Source of the DNA: Ga0074130 sp035492055
GTDB taxonomy: Bacteria > Pseudomonadota > Gammaproteobacteria > Burkholderiales > Rhodocyclaceae
Direction of reading: 5' to 3'
DNA: 64,000 nt
NCBI GenBank assembly: GCA_035492055.1
Contig: DATJJR010000081.1
Location: 5,652-69,651 of the forward strand
The notes beneath the pieces were generated by a model. That model worked only from the letters and a program-made list of their open reading frames with translations. It was not told the DNA's origin and made no database searches. Below, piece by piece: positions 6,523 to 15,008 of this stretch. The number at the start of each line of letters is the position of its first letter. Position 1 is the stretch's first letter. A program made the translations under genes and the position numbers.

Positions 6523-7404
6523 ATGGGTTGGCTTCAATTTTTTCAGCGCAGCAACAAGACGAAAAACAATATCGAGAGCGAAAAAATTCTCACGAGCCTG
6601 CTCATTCTGGCCTGGGTAGTTGAGGCCAGAGATCCTTACACAGGCGGGCATTTGTGGCGAGTTTCGCGATTGTCAAAGCTGCTTGCAGAGGCAGCGGGGC
6701 TGTCGGCGGAGATGGTTGCACGTACCGCCATTGGCGGTTTCCTGCACGACCTGGGCAAGATCGGCATCCCGGATGCGATTCTGGGCAAGAAGGAAAGATT
6801 GACCGAGGCCGAGTACGAGGTCATCAAGACGCATCCGGAAGTCGGTTATCGAATGCTTGCGGATCATCCGCTTTCCGAACTTGCCGCCGAGGCCGTTCTG
6901 CTGCACCACGAGACGCCGGATGGACGCGGATATCCTTTTGGCAAGCGTGGCGATGAAATTCCGCTCGTCGCGCGGATAGTTGGCATCTGCGACGCCTTCG
7001 ACGCAATGACCAGTAGCCGGCCATATCGAGTCGGCATGCCGATCGAGAAAGCCTTGTCGATCATCGAGGAAAATCTCGGTCGTCAGTTCGACGAGGCCAT
7101 GGGCAAGGTGTTCATTACCCTGGGCGAGACTTCAGCGCTTGCTCATATTGTCGGGCACAGCGATGAAGGTATCCCGCTCGAGCGATGCGGAATGTGCGGC
7201 CCGATTATCGTTCGCCCCAGACACGTCAAAGCCGGTGATACGCTTTACTGCCCCGCCTGCCATAGCGAATACCAAGTTGCACCGCATGGCGATGGACTTG
7301 TTGCTACAGGGAGACAGAGTGATGCGCGCGCGCTGAAACCTGTACCGGATACTCAACTTATTGAGCGATTGACGCGAGAGAATCTGGTCGCCTTGCCAAA
7401 CTAA
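6523..7404 (+). CDS. HD-GYP domain c-di-GMP phosphodiesterase with C-terminal zinc ribbon
   Basis: A 293-residue soluble protein. I prefer ATG 6523, which lies 6 nt after AAGGGA, over the ATG two codons earlier. The HD-GYP domain covers about 30-205: HDLGKIGIPD (75-84), the HH pair (128-129) and GRGYP (134-138), so the catalytic metal and substrate motifs are complete. The family hydrolyses cyclic di-GMP. Residues 222-246 form a zinc-ribbon-like CxxC...CxxC unit (Cys222, Cys225, Cys243, Cys246), uncommon in this family, possibly a metal or redox sensor. It starts 27 bp after bufD and is followed by a chemoreceptor gene 19 bp later, so read-through from the bufferin operon is possible. Confidence 0.88.
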   Translation: MGWLQFFQRSNKTKNNIESEKILTSLLILAWVVEARDPYTGGHLWRVSRLSKLLAEAAGLSAEMVARTAIGGFLHDLGKIGIPDAILGKKERLTEAEYEVIKTHPEVGYRMLADHPLSELAAEAVLLHHETPDGRGYPFGKRGDEIPLVARIVGICDAFDAMTSSRPYRVGMPIEKALSIIEENLGRQFDEAMGKVFITLGETSALAHIVGHSDEGIPLERCGMCGPIIVRPRHVKAGDTLYCPACHSEYQVAPHGDGLVATGRQSDARALKPVPDTQLIERLTRENLVALPN

Positions 7405-7423
7405 CCGACTGGAGCAGGTATCC

Positions 7424-9055
7424 ATGAGTTTTCTTCGTCGCCTTACGATCGGTCGTCGATTGGGACTGGCGTTCTTTGTCCTGCTCGCATTGTTGATCGC
7501 CGTTGCCCTGTTTGCCTATTCGCAACTGAGCCGACAAGCGACGATTACACGCGTTATTGTCGAGCAACAAACCATGCGCGTTTCCCAGGCCGAAGCGCTT
7601 CAACAGCATGCCAAGGGTGCCGCCGTGCACCTGCTCCAGCTGCTGTTGACCCCGACTCGGGATGAGCGTGTTCCGATCTACGCCCAGATGGATGCTGCCA
7701 ACGCGGCTGCCGATGAGGCTTTAGGTGCACTGGAAAAATTGGGCGGTGACGAACATCAGGTTGCCGCACTGGCCGAACTCAAGACACTGCGCGGGAAGTA
7801 TGGCGACTTGTTCCGAGATACGGTGGAAGCGTTGGAAACTGATGGAAGCGACGCTGCACGAACGCAATTTGCCAAGCAAACACAGCCTGCCCTTGATCAA
7901 TTGCTCACGGCAACAGCCAAGCTGGTTGATCAGGAACATATCGCCATGCGGGCCGGTCAGGAGCAGCTCAATCAGTCGCTTGTACGTGCAGAGGAGCTCC
8001 TGGCCGCTTTGGCGGGTATTGCGGTTCTGTTGGGGATTTTGCTTGCCGTCGTCGTGACCAACAGCATTACTCGCCCACTTGCATCCGCTGTCACCTTTGC
8101 TGATGCGATTGCGAATGGTGACCTGAGTCGCCATCTGGTCAATGAAGGCAACGATGAAACAAGTCGCCTGGCACTTGCCTTGAACAACATGCAGAAGAAC
8201 CTGCAGCAGCTGATTCTTGGAATTCGTGATTCCGCCGATGCCGTACATGGTGCTGCCAGCGCAATGGGCGATCCCGTGGCGCAAGTGCAGAATGGTTCGG
8301 CTTCGCAGCGTGAGGCGGTTGAGGTCATTGATGGCAGCGTCAAGGGACTTGCAGCACAAACGCGCGAAATTTCAGAAATTGCTGCGGGCAGTCGCGAACA
8401 GGCACTACAGGCATACGACTTGGCTCAGGATGGCCGGAAACTGATTGCTCAGGCGTCCCATGAGGTGACGGCGATTGCAGGGACCATCAGCGATTCTGCG
8501 CGCTCGGTGGAGGAGCTTCGCGAGCGCGCCGTGTCAGTCCGCGGACTCCTTGGAACCGTCAGAGAAATTGCGGACCAGACCAATCTGCTGGCACTCAATG
8601 CGTCTATCGAAGCTGCGCGTGCGGGGGAAAGTGGCCGAGGGTTTGCGGTGGTTGCCGACGAAGTCAGAAAACTGGCTGATCGAACTTCCGTCGCGACCAG
8701 GGAAATCAACGATGTCATTGACGCCATCGATGCGCAAACGGATATCGCTGTGACTCACATCAGCCAGGGCCGCAGCGAAATGCAGCGCGGGGTTGAGCTC
8801 ATCAGCGGCATGGTGCCGTCGCTGGGACAGCTGAGCAATGGTGCTGAAGCATCGCTGGCACGATTGGATACCTTGACGGAAACGTTGTCACACCAAGCGG
8901 AACAAAGTGCCGCGATCGCGACCAGCGTCGGTGCCATGGGGGCGCTGGCGAGTGGCAATTTACAAGCCGCTCAACGCGTATCGGCGAACAGCGTAACGCT
9001 CAAGGATCTTTCAGGCAGCCTCCGCGATCAGGTCGGGCGATTTACGCTGGCGTGA
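7424..9055 (+). CDS. Methyl-accepting chemotaxis protein
   Basis: A 543-residue chemoreceptor. TM1 is about 13-34, a helical periplasmic ligand domain of four-helix-bundle type about 35-190, TM2 about 192-213 and HAMP about 214-266. The cytoplasmic signalling hairpin has its conserved tip at 381-420 (EIADQTNLLALNASIEAAR and GFAVVADEVRKLA). No CheR-docking pentapeptide is seen at the C-terminus. GGAGCAGG precedes the ATG, 19 bp after the HD-GYP gene. Ligand unknown; proximity to the bufferin/ECF region makes a metal or oxidant cue possible but this is only inference. Confidence 0.92.
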   Translation: MSFLRRLTIGRRLGLAFFVLLALLIAVALFAYSQLSRQATITRVIVEQQTMRVSQAEALQQHAKGAAVHLLQLLLTPTRDERVPIYAQMDAANAAADEALGALEKLGGDEHQVAALAELKTLRGKYGDLFRDTVEALETDGSDAARTQFAKQTQPALDQLLTATAKLVDQEHIAMRAGQEQLNQSLVRAEELLAALAGIAVLLGILLAVVVTNSITRPLASAVTFADAIANGDLSRHLVNEGNDETSRLALALNNMQKNLQQLILGIRDSADAVHGAASAMGDPVAQVQNGSASQREAVEVIDGSVKGLAAQTREISEIAAGSREQALQAYDLAQDGRKLIAQASHEVTAIAGTISDSARSVEELRERAVSVRGLLGTVREIADQTNLLALNASIEAARAGESGRGFAVVADEVRKLADRTSVATREINDVIDAIDAQTDIAVTHISQGRSEMQRGVELISGMVPSLGQLSNGAEASLARLDTLTETLSHQAEQSAAIATSVGAMGALASGNLQAAQRVSANSVTLKDLSGSLRDQVGRFTLA

Positions 9056-9213
9056 TGCAACTGTCCTCGGCCTGATGCGATCAACTTCCTGGCATATGAG
9101 AAATCGCGTGAAGGCGAGCTGAGCACCGGTTGAGTATGACCAGCAGGTCTACTTGGTCGGGGCGGCTTTGCTCATCGGGCAGCATGCCATACGGCCATTT
9201 ATAATATGCAGCT

Positions 9214-9576
9214 ATGACAACCGCCAATAAAAGAACGGGGATATTGGTCCGGCCGCGCATCTACATTGAAGGGATGACCACCATTGGTCCTGGCAAGGTC
9301 GACCTCTTGCGTAAGATCGGTGAAATGCGTTCGATTTCTGCTGCTGCCCGTTCCCTCGGAATCCCGTACAAGAAAGCCTGGATACTTGTTGACTCGCTGA
9401 ACCAAAGCTTGAGCCGCCCCGTTGTTGAAACAGCAACCGGTGGCAAGGGCGGGGGCGGCGCTCAACTTACGCACCTTGGGGCGACACTCATTGAGTGCTA
9501 TGACTCGCTTGAGATAACCCTGAACATGAAATCCGTCACTGAGCTCAAAGCCCTGCTTGATGCATTGACGGAATAA
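9214..9576 (+). CDS. ModE-like single-domain winged-HTH regulator
   Basis: A 120-residue protein equivalent to the N-terminal DNA-binding half of ModE: the segment GPGKVDLLRKIGEMRSISAA then ARSLGIPYKKAWILVDSLNQ (about 27-70) is the ModE winged helix-turn-helix, followed by GGKGGGGAQLTHLGATLIECY (wing and dimer helix). The molybdate-binding MOP domains of full ModE are absent, so metal sensing must be indirect or through this domain. It precedes a molybdenum formate dehydrogenase and lies on the same side as five ModE-like dyads. A TATAAT at 9200-9205 is only about 9 nt before the ATG and no clear ribosome site is visible, so a nearly leaderless transcript is possible. Confidence 0.82.
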   Translation: MTTANKRTGILVRPRIYIEGMTTIGPGKVDLLRKIGEMRSISAAARSLGIPYKKAWILVDSLNQSLSRPVVETATGGKGGGGAQLTHLGATLIECYDSLEITLNMKSVTELKALLDALTE

Positions 9577-9586
9577 ATCCCGCTGA

Positions 9587-9615
9587 ACACGACCCTGCCT
9601 GAAGCTGGGTCGTGT
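9587..9615 (+). terminator. Hairpin after the ModE-like gene
   Basis: Nine-bp arms ACACGACCC (9587-9595) and GGGTCGTGT (9607-9615) with an 11-nt loop, followed by CTTGC. It lies 11 bp after the stop of the ModE-like gene and before the end of the convergent receptor remnant, and may serve both. The U-run is poor. Confidence 0.5.
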
Positions 9616-9632
9616 CTTGCATCAATGCCTCA

Positions 9633-10181
9633 TCAGTAGGTGAGTGACACCGTTGCCATCACGGTACGCGGCGGAGCGACATAGGCAATGTTGCTGCCGT
9701 TGGAGCCCACATTGCTGCCACCGTCAAACAGCGACGAGTAGTAGTACTTGTTGGTCAAGTTCTGAACTTGCAGGCGTGTCGTGACAACATGGCTACCCAC
9801 ACCAGTCGTGTAACGCACACCTGCGTCGAACGTCGCGTACGAAGGCGCCCACATGGTGTTGGTGTTGATGGCGGCGCGACGGCTTTCATAGTGTGCGGCG
9901 CCCGTCAGAGCAACGCCATTCCATGAACCGGGGTGATAGTCGAGAACCAGATCGCTCTTGAACTCTGGCACGCCAACGACGACCGTGTTGTTCAGTGTCG
10001 GGTTGCTGGCCCCATTCAGGCGCGCATCAATGAAGGTGATGCCACCGAATACGCCAAGATCCTTGGTTGCATTGCCTTGGGCAAAGAATTCAATGCCGTT
10101 GTTGGTTTGCGTACCGAGGATTTCATACGTATTGTTGGTCAGATCGGTACCTGCCAGCGGGCGTGTTTGGAAGAAGGCAAA
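9633..10181 (-). pseudogene. TonB-dependent receptor remnant (C-terminal part only)
   Basis: About 180 codons of the C-terminal beta-barrel of a TonB-dependent (siderophore-type) outer-membrane receptor: strands such as GIEFFAQGNATKDLGVFGG, a DLVLDYHPGSW-type hairpin, LQVQNLTNKYYYSS, and the C-terminal PPRTVMATVSLTY ending in an aromatic residue. Reading upstream, the frame meets TAA at about 10185-10187 and homology stops there, exactly where the first ModE-like box begins. Full receptors are 650-800 residues, so signal sequence, plug and most of the barrel are missing. It is a decayed or recombination-truncated gene; a GTG at 9971 could start a shorter open frame but would not make a receptor. 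Confidence 0.75.
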
Positions 10182-10182
10182 T

Positions 10183-10206
10183 CGTTATATCTTAATGGGC
10201 CTAACG
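10183..10206. promoter_or_regulatory. ModE-like box 1
   Basis: Half-sites CGTTATAT (10183-10190) and GCCTAACG (10199-10206) separated by 8 bp. The layout copies the known ModE operator design of two 8-bp half-sites with an 8-bp gap. It stands 140 bp before the formate dehydrogenase start and 127 bp (about 12 turns) from box 2. Confidence 0.6.
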
Positions 10207-10309
10207 ATGTGACTTCAACTGACAAAAGTACCTTTGTGTATGAAATTCCATTAGTTATGAAATTGACTACATATTGAGTTTCCGTCCGCGAAAAGCTGTG
10301 CCATAATTC

Positions 10310-10333
10310 CGTTATGTCACTTTTAGCCTAACG
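10310..10333. promoter_or_regulatory. ModE-like box 2, close to formate dehydrogenase start
   Basis: Half-sites CGTTATGT (10310-10317) and GCCTAACG (10326-10333), gap 8 bp. The right half-site ends 13 bp before the ATG, so bound protein would cover the start-proximal leader; this placement suits repression or roadblock control, whereas box 1 could serve activation. Function is inferred. Confidence 0.6.
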
Positions 10334-10346
10334 AAAGTCATTCTCA

Positions 10347-12050
10347 ATGAGTTCATCTACGGTTATCCCGATTGCTGACGCGAGTCGTATGCGCAAGGCG
10401 CGTGCAACACCGAAGGGGCGTTCAATCGATCCTCAGGCGGCAGAAGACATCCGTGCATTACTGAAGGAGGAGCCGCGTCGCCCGGACCTGCTGATTGAGC
10501 ATCTGCACAAGATTCAGGACACTTACGGCCACGTTTCGGACAAGCACATCGTTGCGCTGGCCGCCGAAATGGGCTTGGCAATGACTGAGGTCTTCGAGGT
10601 TGCGACCTTCTATCATCACTTCGATGTGGTGAGGACCAATCTTGGTGAAACCGCGCCCGCGGAGTTGACCGTACGCGTATGCGATTCGATGTCCTGCGAG
10701 CTTGCTGGCGCGCACGAGCTGCTGCACAAGCTTCCCGGGATTCTGGGCACGAAGGTACGTGTCCTGCATGCACCTTGCGTAGGTCGTTGCGAATCCGCGC
10801 CTGTCGTCGTCGTCGGCCAAAACCCGATCGACAATGCGACGGTCGATAGCGTCAAGAAGGCGGTCGAGACCAAGGACGTCAAGGCAAAAATCACTGATTA
10901 CGTTGGTTTCGAGAAGTACAAGGCAGAGGGCGGTTACAAGACCCTGGCCGACTGCATGAGCGGCAAGATCGACGTCGAATCTGTGTTGAAGACCATGGAG
11001 AATTCCGGTCTGCGCGGTCTGGGCGGTGCCGGTTTCCCATCCGGTCGCAAGTGGCGCATCGTCCGCGCCGAGGCTGGTCCGCGCCTGATGGCCGTGAATA
11101 TCGATGAAGGTGAACCGGGTACCTTCAAGGATCGCTACTACCTCGAGCGTGATCCGCATCGTTTCCTCGACGGTATGCTGGTCGCCGCCTGGGCGGTTGG
11201 CATTGAGTCGATTTACATCTATCTGCGCGACGAATACGCGCATGTGCGCGAAATCCTGACCAAGGAAATCGCCGCGCTGCAGGCCAATTCGCCAGTCAAG
11301 TTACCACCGATCCATCTGCGTCGCGGTGCCGGCGCCTACATCTGCGGTGAAGAGTCCGCGATGATCGAATCCATCGAAGGCAAGCGCGGCATGCCGCGTC
11401 TGCGTCCGCCGTACGTGGCGCAGGTCGGCCTGTTTGGTCGCCCGACCCTCGAGCACAACATGGAAACCCTGTTCTGGGTGCGCGACATCCTTGAAAAGGG
11501 TGCCGAGTGGTTCACGAGCCATGGCCGCCACGAGCGCAAGGGTTTGCGTTCCTTCTCCGTTTCTGGTCGCGTCAAGAAGCCGGGCGTACATCTGGCGCCA
11601 GCCGGTATCACCATGAAGGAACTGATCGACGAATACTGTGGCGGCATGCTTGATGGCCAGGAATTCTACGGTTACATGCCGGGTGGTCCTTCGGGCGGCA
11701 TTCTGCCGGCGTCGATGGGCGATATCCCGCTTGATTTCGACACTTTGAACAAGTACGGCTGTTTCATCGGTTCGGCTGCCGTGGTGGTTCTCTCCAACAA
11801 GGACACCGCACGTGCCATGGCTGCCAACGCCATGCGCTTCTTCGCCGATGAGTCCTGCGGCCAATGCACGCCGTGCCGTGTGGGTACCAGCAAGGCTGCC
11901 GGCCTGATGGGCACCGACAAATGGGATCAGGCGTTGCTGGACGATCTGGCACGTGCGATGGGCGATGCGTCCATCTGCGGTCTGGGCCAGGCTGCACCGA
12001 ATGTCATTCAGTGCGTGATCAAGTATTTCCCGCACGAATTGAGCAAGTGA
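10347..12050 (+). CDS. fdsB: NAD-dependent formate dehydrogenase, fused gamma-beta (NuoE-NuoF-like) subunit
   Basis: A 567-residue fusion. Residues about 30-175 match NuoE/FdsG with a thioredoxin-like [2Fe-2S] site (Cys112, Cys117, Cys144, Cys148). Residues about 200-560 match NuoF/FdsB: GLRGLGGAGFPSGRKW (221-236) for FMN/NADH, NIDEGEPGTFKDR (251-263), and the [4Fe-4S] set SCGQCTPCRVG (Cys504, 507, 510) plus Cys544. It passes electrons from the molybdenum subunit to NAD+. In Ralstonia-type enzymes the two modules are separate genes (fdsG, fdsB); here they are one. It starts just after two ModE-like boxes; the ribosome site is weak. The catalytic subunit gene follows 96 bp downstream after a strong hairpin. 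Confidence 0.88.
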   Translation: MSSSTVIPIADASRMRKARATPKGRSIDPQAAEDIRALLKEEPRRPDLLIEHLHKIQDTYGHVSDKHIVALAAEMGLAMTEVFEVATFYHHFDVVRTNLGETAPAELTVRVCDSMSCELAGAHELLHKLPGILGTKVRVLHAPCVGRCESAPVVVVGQNPIDNATVDSVKKAVETKDVKAKITDYVGFEKYKAEGGYKTLADCMSGKIDVESVLKTMENSGLRGLGGAGFPSGRKWRIVRAEAGPRLMAVNIDEGEPGTFKDRYYLERDPHRFLDGMLVAAWAVGIESIYIYLRDEYAHVREILTKEIAALQANSPVKLPPIHLRRGAGAYICGEESAMIESIEGKRGMPRLRPPYVAQVGLFGRPTLEHNMETLFWVRDILEKGAEWFTSHGRHERKGLRSFSVSGRVKKPGVHLAPAGITMKELIDEYCGGMLDGQEFYGYMPGGPSGGILPASMGDIPLDFDTLNKYGCFIGSAAVVVLSNKDTARAMAANAMRFFADESCGQCTPCRVGTSKAAGLMGTDKWDQALLDDLARAMGDASICGLGQAAPNVIQCVIKYFPHELSK

Positions 12051-12059
12051 GCCAATAAT

Positions 12060-12086
12060 GAGTTAAGGGGGCTGCCCCCTTAACTC
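12060..12086 (+). other. Strong intercistronic hairpin inside formate dehydrogenase operon
   Basis: Twelve-bp perfect arms GAGTTAAGGGGG (12060-12071) and CCCCCTTAACTC (12075-12086) with a 3-nt loop CTG. No U-run follows, so it is not a classical terminator. It sits in the 96-bp gap between the diaphorase and catalytic subunit genes and may stabilise or process the mRNA to set subunit ratio, or attenuate read-through. Confidence 0.65.
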
Positions 12087-12146
12087 CCAAAGCATGTGAA
12101 GCAACATTTTGAACTGCCCCAACAGTGCTTCAAGTGAGGTTACGCA

Positions 12147-14960
12147 ATGAATGCAATCAACGAACAAATGACCCCGGCGCAAGTTGAGTTCACCCTCAAC
12201 GGGAAGAAGATCACCGCCCGCGCAGACGAGACCATCATCCAGGCCGCCAAGAAGGAAGGCATTGAGATCCCTCACCTGTGCTACATGGACGGCATGCGTC
12301 CGGATGGCAATTGCCGCGCCTGCGTCGTCGAGATCAAGGGCGAGCGCGTGCTGGCCCCATCGTGCTGCCGCTTTCCGACGCAGAACATGGAAGTTAGCAC
12401 CGACTCCGAGCGCGCCGTGCACTCGCAGAAGATGGTGCTGGAGTTGCTCAAGTCCGACGTACCGGAAGAGCAGTACGTTCTCGATAACGAGCTGACCTAC
12501 TGGTTCAACAAGATGGACGTCGGCGCCCCGCGCTTCGACCGTCGTGAAGAGCCGGCACCTGACGTTTCTCACCCCGCGATGGCCGTGAACCTGGATGCAT
12601 GTATCCAGTGCAACCGCTGCGTCCGTGCCTGTCGCGAAGAGCAGGTGAACGACGTGATCGGCTATGCCTTCCGCGGCGCTCACTCCAAGATCGTGTTTGA
12701 CCTTGACGACCCGATGGGCGAATCCACTTGCGTGGCCTGCGGCGAATGCGTGCAAGCCTGCCCGACCGGCGCCTTGGCACCGGCCCGCGGCGTTGCCATG
12801 CAAGTACCTGACAAGAAGGTTGAGTCTGTCTGTCCGTACTGCGGCGTCGGCTGTCAATTGACCTACAACGTCAAGGACAACAAGATTCTCTACGTCGAAG
12901 GCCGCGATGGTCCTGCCAACGAAAGTCGCCTGTGCGTGAAGGGTCGCTTCGGCTTCGACTACGTGCATCACAAGCATCGTTTAACCAAGCCGCTGATCCG
13001 CCGCGCCGATGCACCTAAGGTTGCCAACTTTGAAGTTGATCCGTCCAAGTACCTGGATGTATTCCGCGAAGCGACCTGGGAAGAGGCACTGGACGTCGCC
13101 ATCAATGGTCTGAAGACCATCCGTGATCGCGACGGCAAGTACGCACTGGCCGGCTTCGGCTCTGCCAAGGGCTCGAACGAGGAAGCCTACCTGTTCCAGA
13201 AATTGGTTCGTACCGGTTTTGGCAGCAATAACGTTGACCACTGCACCCGCCTCTGCCACGCGTCGTCCGTCGTCGCATTGCTGGAAGGTATTGGTTCGGG
13301 CGCTGTGTCCAATCCCATCAAGGACGTGACCGAAGCCGAAGTCATCATGGTGATTGGCGCCAATCCGACCGTGAATCACCCGGTCGGTGCGACCTGGATG
13401 AAGAACGCGGCCAAGAACGGCACCCGCATCATCATCGCCGACCCGCGCCGTACCGAACTGGCTCGCCACGCTACCTACGATCTGCACTTCAAGCCGGGTT
13501 CCGACGTCGCCATGCTGAACGCGATGATGTACACCATCGTCGAAGAAGGGCTGGCCGATCAGGACTTCATCAACTCGCGTACCAGCGGTTACGAGGCGCT
13601 CAAGGAAAATCTCAAGGGCTACAGCCCCGAAGCCATGGAAGGCATTTGTGGCATTCCGGCTGAAATGTTGCGCGCCGCTGCACGTGATTTCGCTACTTCC
13701 AAGGCCTCGATGATTCTTTGGGGCATGGGTATTTCGCAGCACGTGCATGGCACTGACAATTCGCGCTGCCTGATTGCGCTGACCATGCTGACGGGGCAGA
13801 TCGGCCGTCCCGGTACGGGTCTGCATCCGCTGCGCGGACAGAACAATGTGCAGGGTGCGTCCGATGCCGGCCTGATTCCGATGGTGTATCCGGATTATCA
13901 GCGCGTCGACAATCCCGAGGTGCAAGCCAGTTTCGAGAAGCTGTGGGGTACCAAGCTCGATAGCAAGGTCGGCCTGACCGTCGTGGAAATTGTCGAAGCC
14001 ATGTACGAGAAGCGGATCAAGGGTCTCTACATCATGGGCGAAAACCCCGCGATGTCCGACCCGGATGCCAACCACGCACGTGAAGCGATGGCCAAGCTGG
14101 AATGCCTGGTTGTTCAGGATATCTTCCTGACCGAAACCGCTTACCTGGCTGACGTGGTGCTGCCGACCTCGGCCTTCCCGGAAAAGACCGGCACATTCTC
14201 GAACTCCGACCGCATGGTGCAGATGGGTCGCCAAGCCCTGAATCCGCCGGGCGACGCACGCCAGGATCTGTGGATCATTCAGGACATTGCCAATGGTCTC
14301 GGCTGCGGCTGGAATTACAAGCACGTTTCCGATGTCTTCAACGAAATGCGGAAGGCCATGCCGTCCATCGCTGGTATGACCTGGGAGCGCCTGGAACGCG
14401 AACACGTCATTACCTATCCGTGCGAGAAGGAAGGTGATCCGGGTACGCCAGTGATCTTTACGGAAGACTTCCCGACCCAGTCTGGTCGCGCCAAGCTTGT
14501 TCCGGCGGATATCATCCCGCCGGCTGAGCGTCCTGACGACGAGTTCCCGTTTGTGTTGATCACCGGCCGTCAGCTGGAACATTGGCATACAGGTTCGATG
14601 ACTCGCCGCGCCTCCGTGCTCGACGCTATCGAACCAACCTGTACCGTGCTGATCAATCCGTTGGATCTGGAAAAGTTTGGCGCCAAGCCGGGCGAGATCA
14701 TCACCGTCGAGTCGCGTCGCGGCAAGATCGGTGTCTATGCCCGTGCCGATGCTGGCACGCCGCGTGGTTCGATCTTCATTCCGTTTGCGTACTACGAAGC
14801 GGCAGCCAACAAGCTGACTAATGCTGCACTTGACCCCTTCGCCAAGATTCCCGAGTTCAAGTACTGTGCCGTTCGCATTACCCAAGGTGGTGCGCTGGAG
14901 CCGTTGTCCAGCTACGGTGGTGGACAAGCCTTGGCCGAGATCGAAGCTGCTCGCGTCTAA
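12147..14960 (+). CDS. fdsA: Formate dehydrogenase catalytic (alpha) subunit, molybdenum-bis-MGD, NAD-linked type
   Basis: A 937-residue soluble enzyme. Domains in order: [2Fe-2S] ferredoxin (13-80; Cys45, 56, 59, 73), His/Cys [4Fe-4S] region (90-130), two ferredoxin-type [4Fe-4S] sites (Cys152, 155, 158, 162 and Cys195, 198, 201, 205), then the molybdopterin domain with its proximal [4Fe-4S] motif CPYCGVGC (Cys229, 232, 236) and Cys263. The active-site ligand is Cys370 followed by His371 in DHCTRLCHASS, so it is a cysteine rather than a selenocysteine enzyme. The C-terminal molybdopterin-binding domain is about 815-930. It oxidises formate to CO2. Upstream is the fused diaphorase subunit; fdsC- and fdsD-type genes are not adjacent. 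Confidence 0.93.
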   Translation: MNAINEQMTPAQVEFTLNGKKITARADETIIQAAKKEGIEIPHLCYMDGMRPDGNCRACVVEIKGERVLAPSCCRFPTQNMEVSTDSERAVHSQKMVLELLKSDVPEEQYVLDNELTYWFNKMDVGAPRFDRREEPAPDVSHPAMAVNLDACIQCNRCVRACREEQVNDVIGYAFRGAHSKIVFDLDDPMGESTCVACGECVQACPTGALAPARGVAMQVPDKKVESVCPYCGVGCQLTYNVKDNKILYVEGRDGPANESRLCVKGRFGFDYVHHKHRLTKPLIRRADAPKVANFEVDPSKYLDVFREATWEEALDVAINGLKTIRDRDGKYALAGFGSAKGSNEEAYLFQKLVRTGFGSNNVDHCTRLCHASSVVALLEGIGSGAVSNPIKDVTEAEVIMVIGANPTVNHPVGATWMKNAAKNGTRIIIADPRRTELARHATYDLHFKPGSDVAMLNAMMYTIVEEGLADQDFINSRTSGYEALKENLKGYSPEAMEGICGIPAEMLRAAARDFATSKASMILWGMGISQHVHGTDNSRCLIALTMLTGQIGRPGTGLHPLRGQNNVQGASDAGLIPMVYPDYQRVDNPEVQASFEKLWGTKLDSKVGLTVVEIVEAMYEKRIKGLYIMGENPAMSDPDANHAREAMAKLECLVVQDIFLTETAYLADVVLPTSAFPEKTGTFSNSDRMVQMGRQALNPPGDARQDLWIIQDIANGLGCGWNYKHVSDVFNEMRKAMPSIAGMTWERLEREHVITYPCEKEGDPGTPVIFTEDFPTQSGRAKLVPADIIPPAERPDDEFPFVLITGRQLEHWHTGSMTRRASVLDAIEPTCTVLINPLDLEKFGAKPGEIITVESRRGKIGVYARADAGTPRGSIFIPFAYYEAAANKLTNAALDPFAKIPEFKYCAVRITQGGALEPLSSYGGGQALAEIEAARV

Positions 14961-14977
14961 GCGTTGCCACTCCTGAT

Positions 14978-15007
14978 AAAACGCCGCTGAAATTTCAGCG
15001 GCGTTTT
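14978..15007. terminator. Bidirectional rho-independent terminator
   Basis: Fifteen-bp perfect dyad centred on 14992/14993 (core ACGCCGCTGAAA and its complement) with A-run on one side and T-run on the other. It ends the fdsA transcript on + and the mobB transcript on the minus strand. Confidence 0.88.
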
Positions 15008-15008
15008 T

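Noticed and set aside
12981..14927. Long minus-strand open frame of about 648 codons opposite fdsA
   Set aside because: It lies in the shadow of a clear, strongly conserved gene; its translation has no recognisable domain and follows from the codon bias of the + strand gene.
12147..14960. Selenocysteine formate dehydrogenase
   Set aside because: The active-site codon encodes Cys370 and there is no in-frame TGA or following SECIS hairpin.
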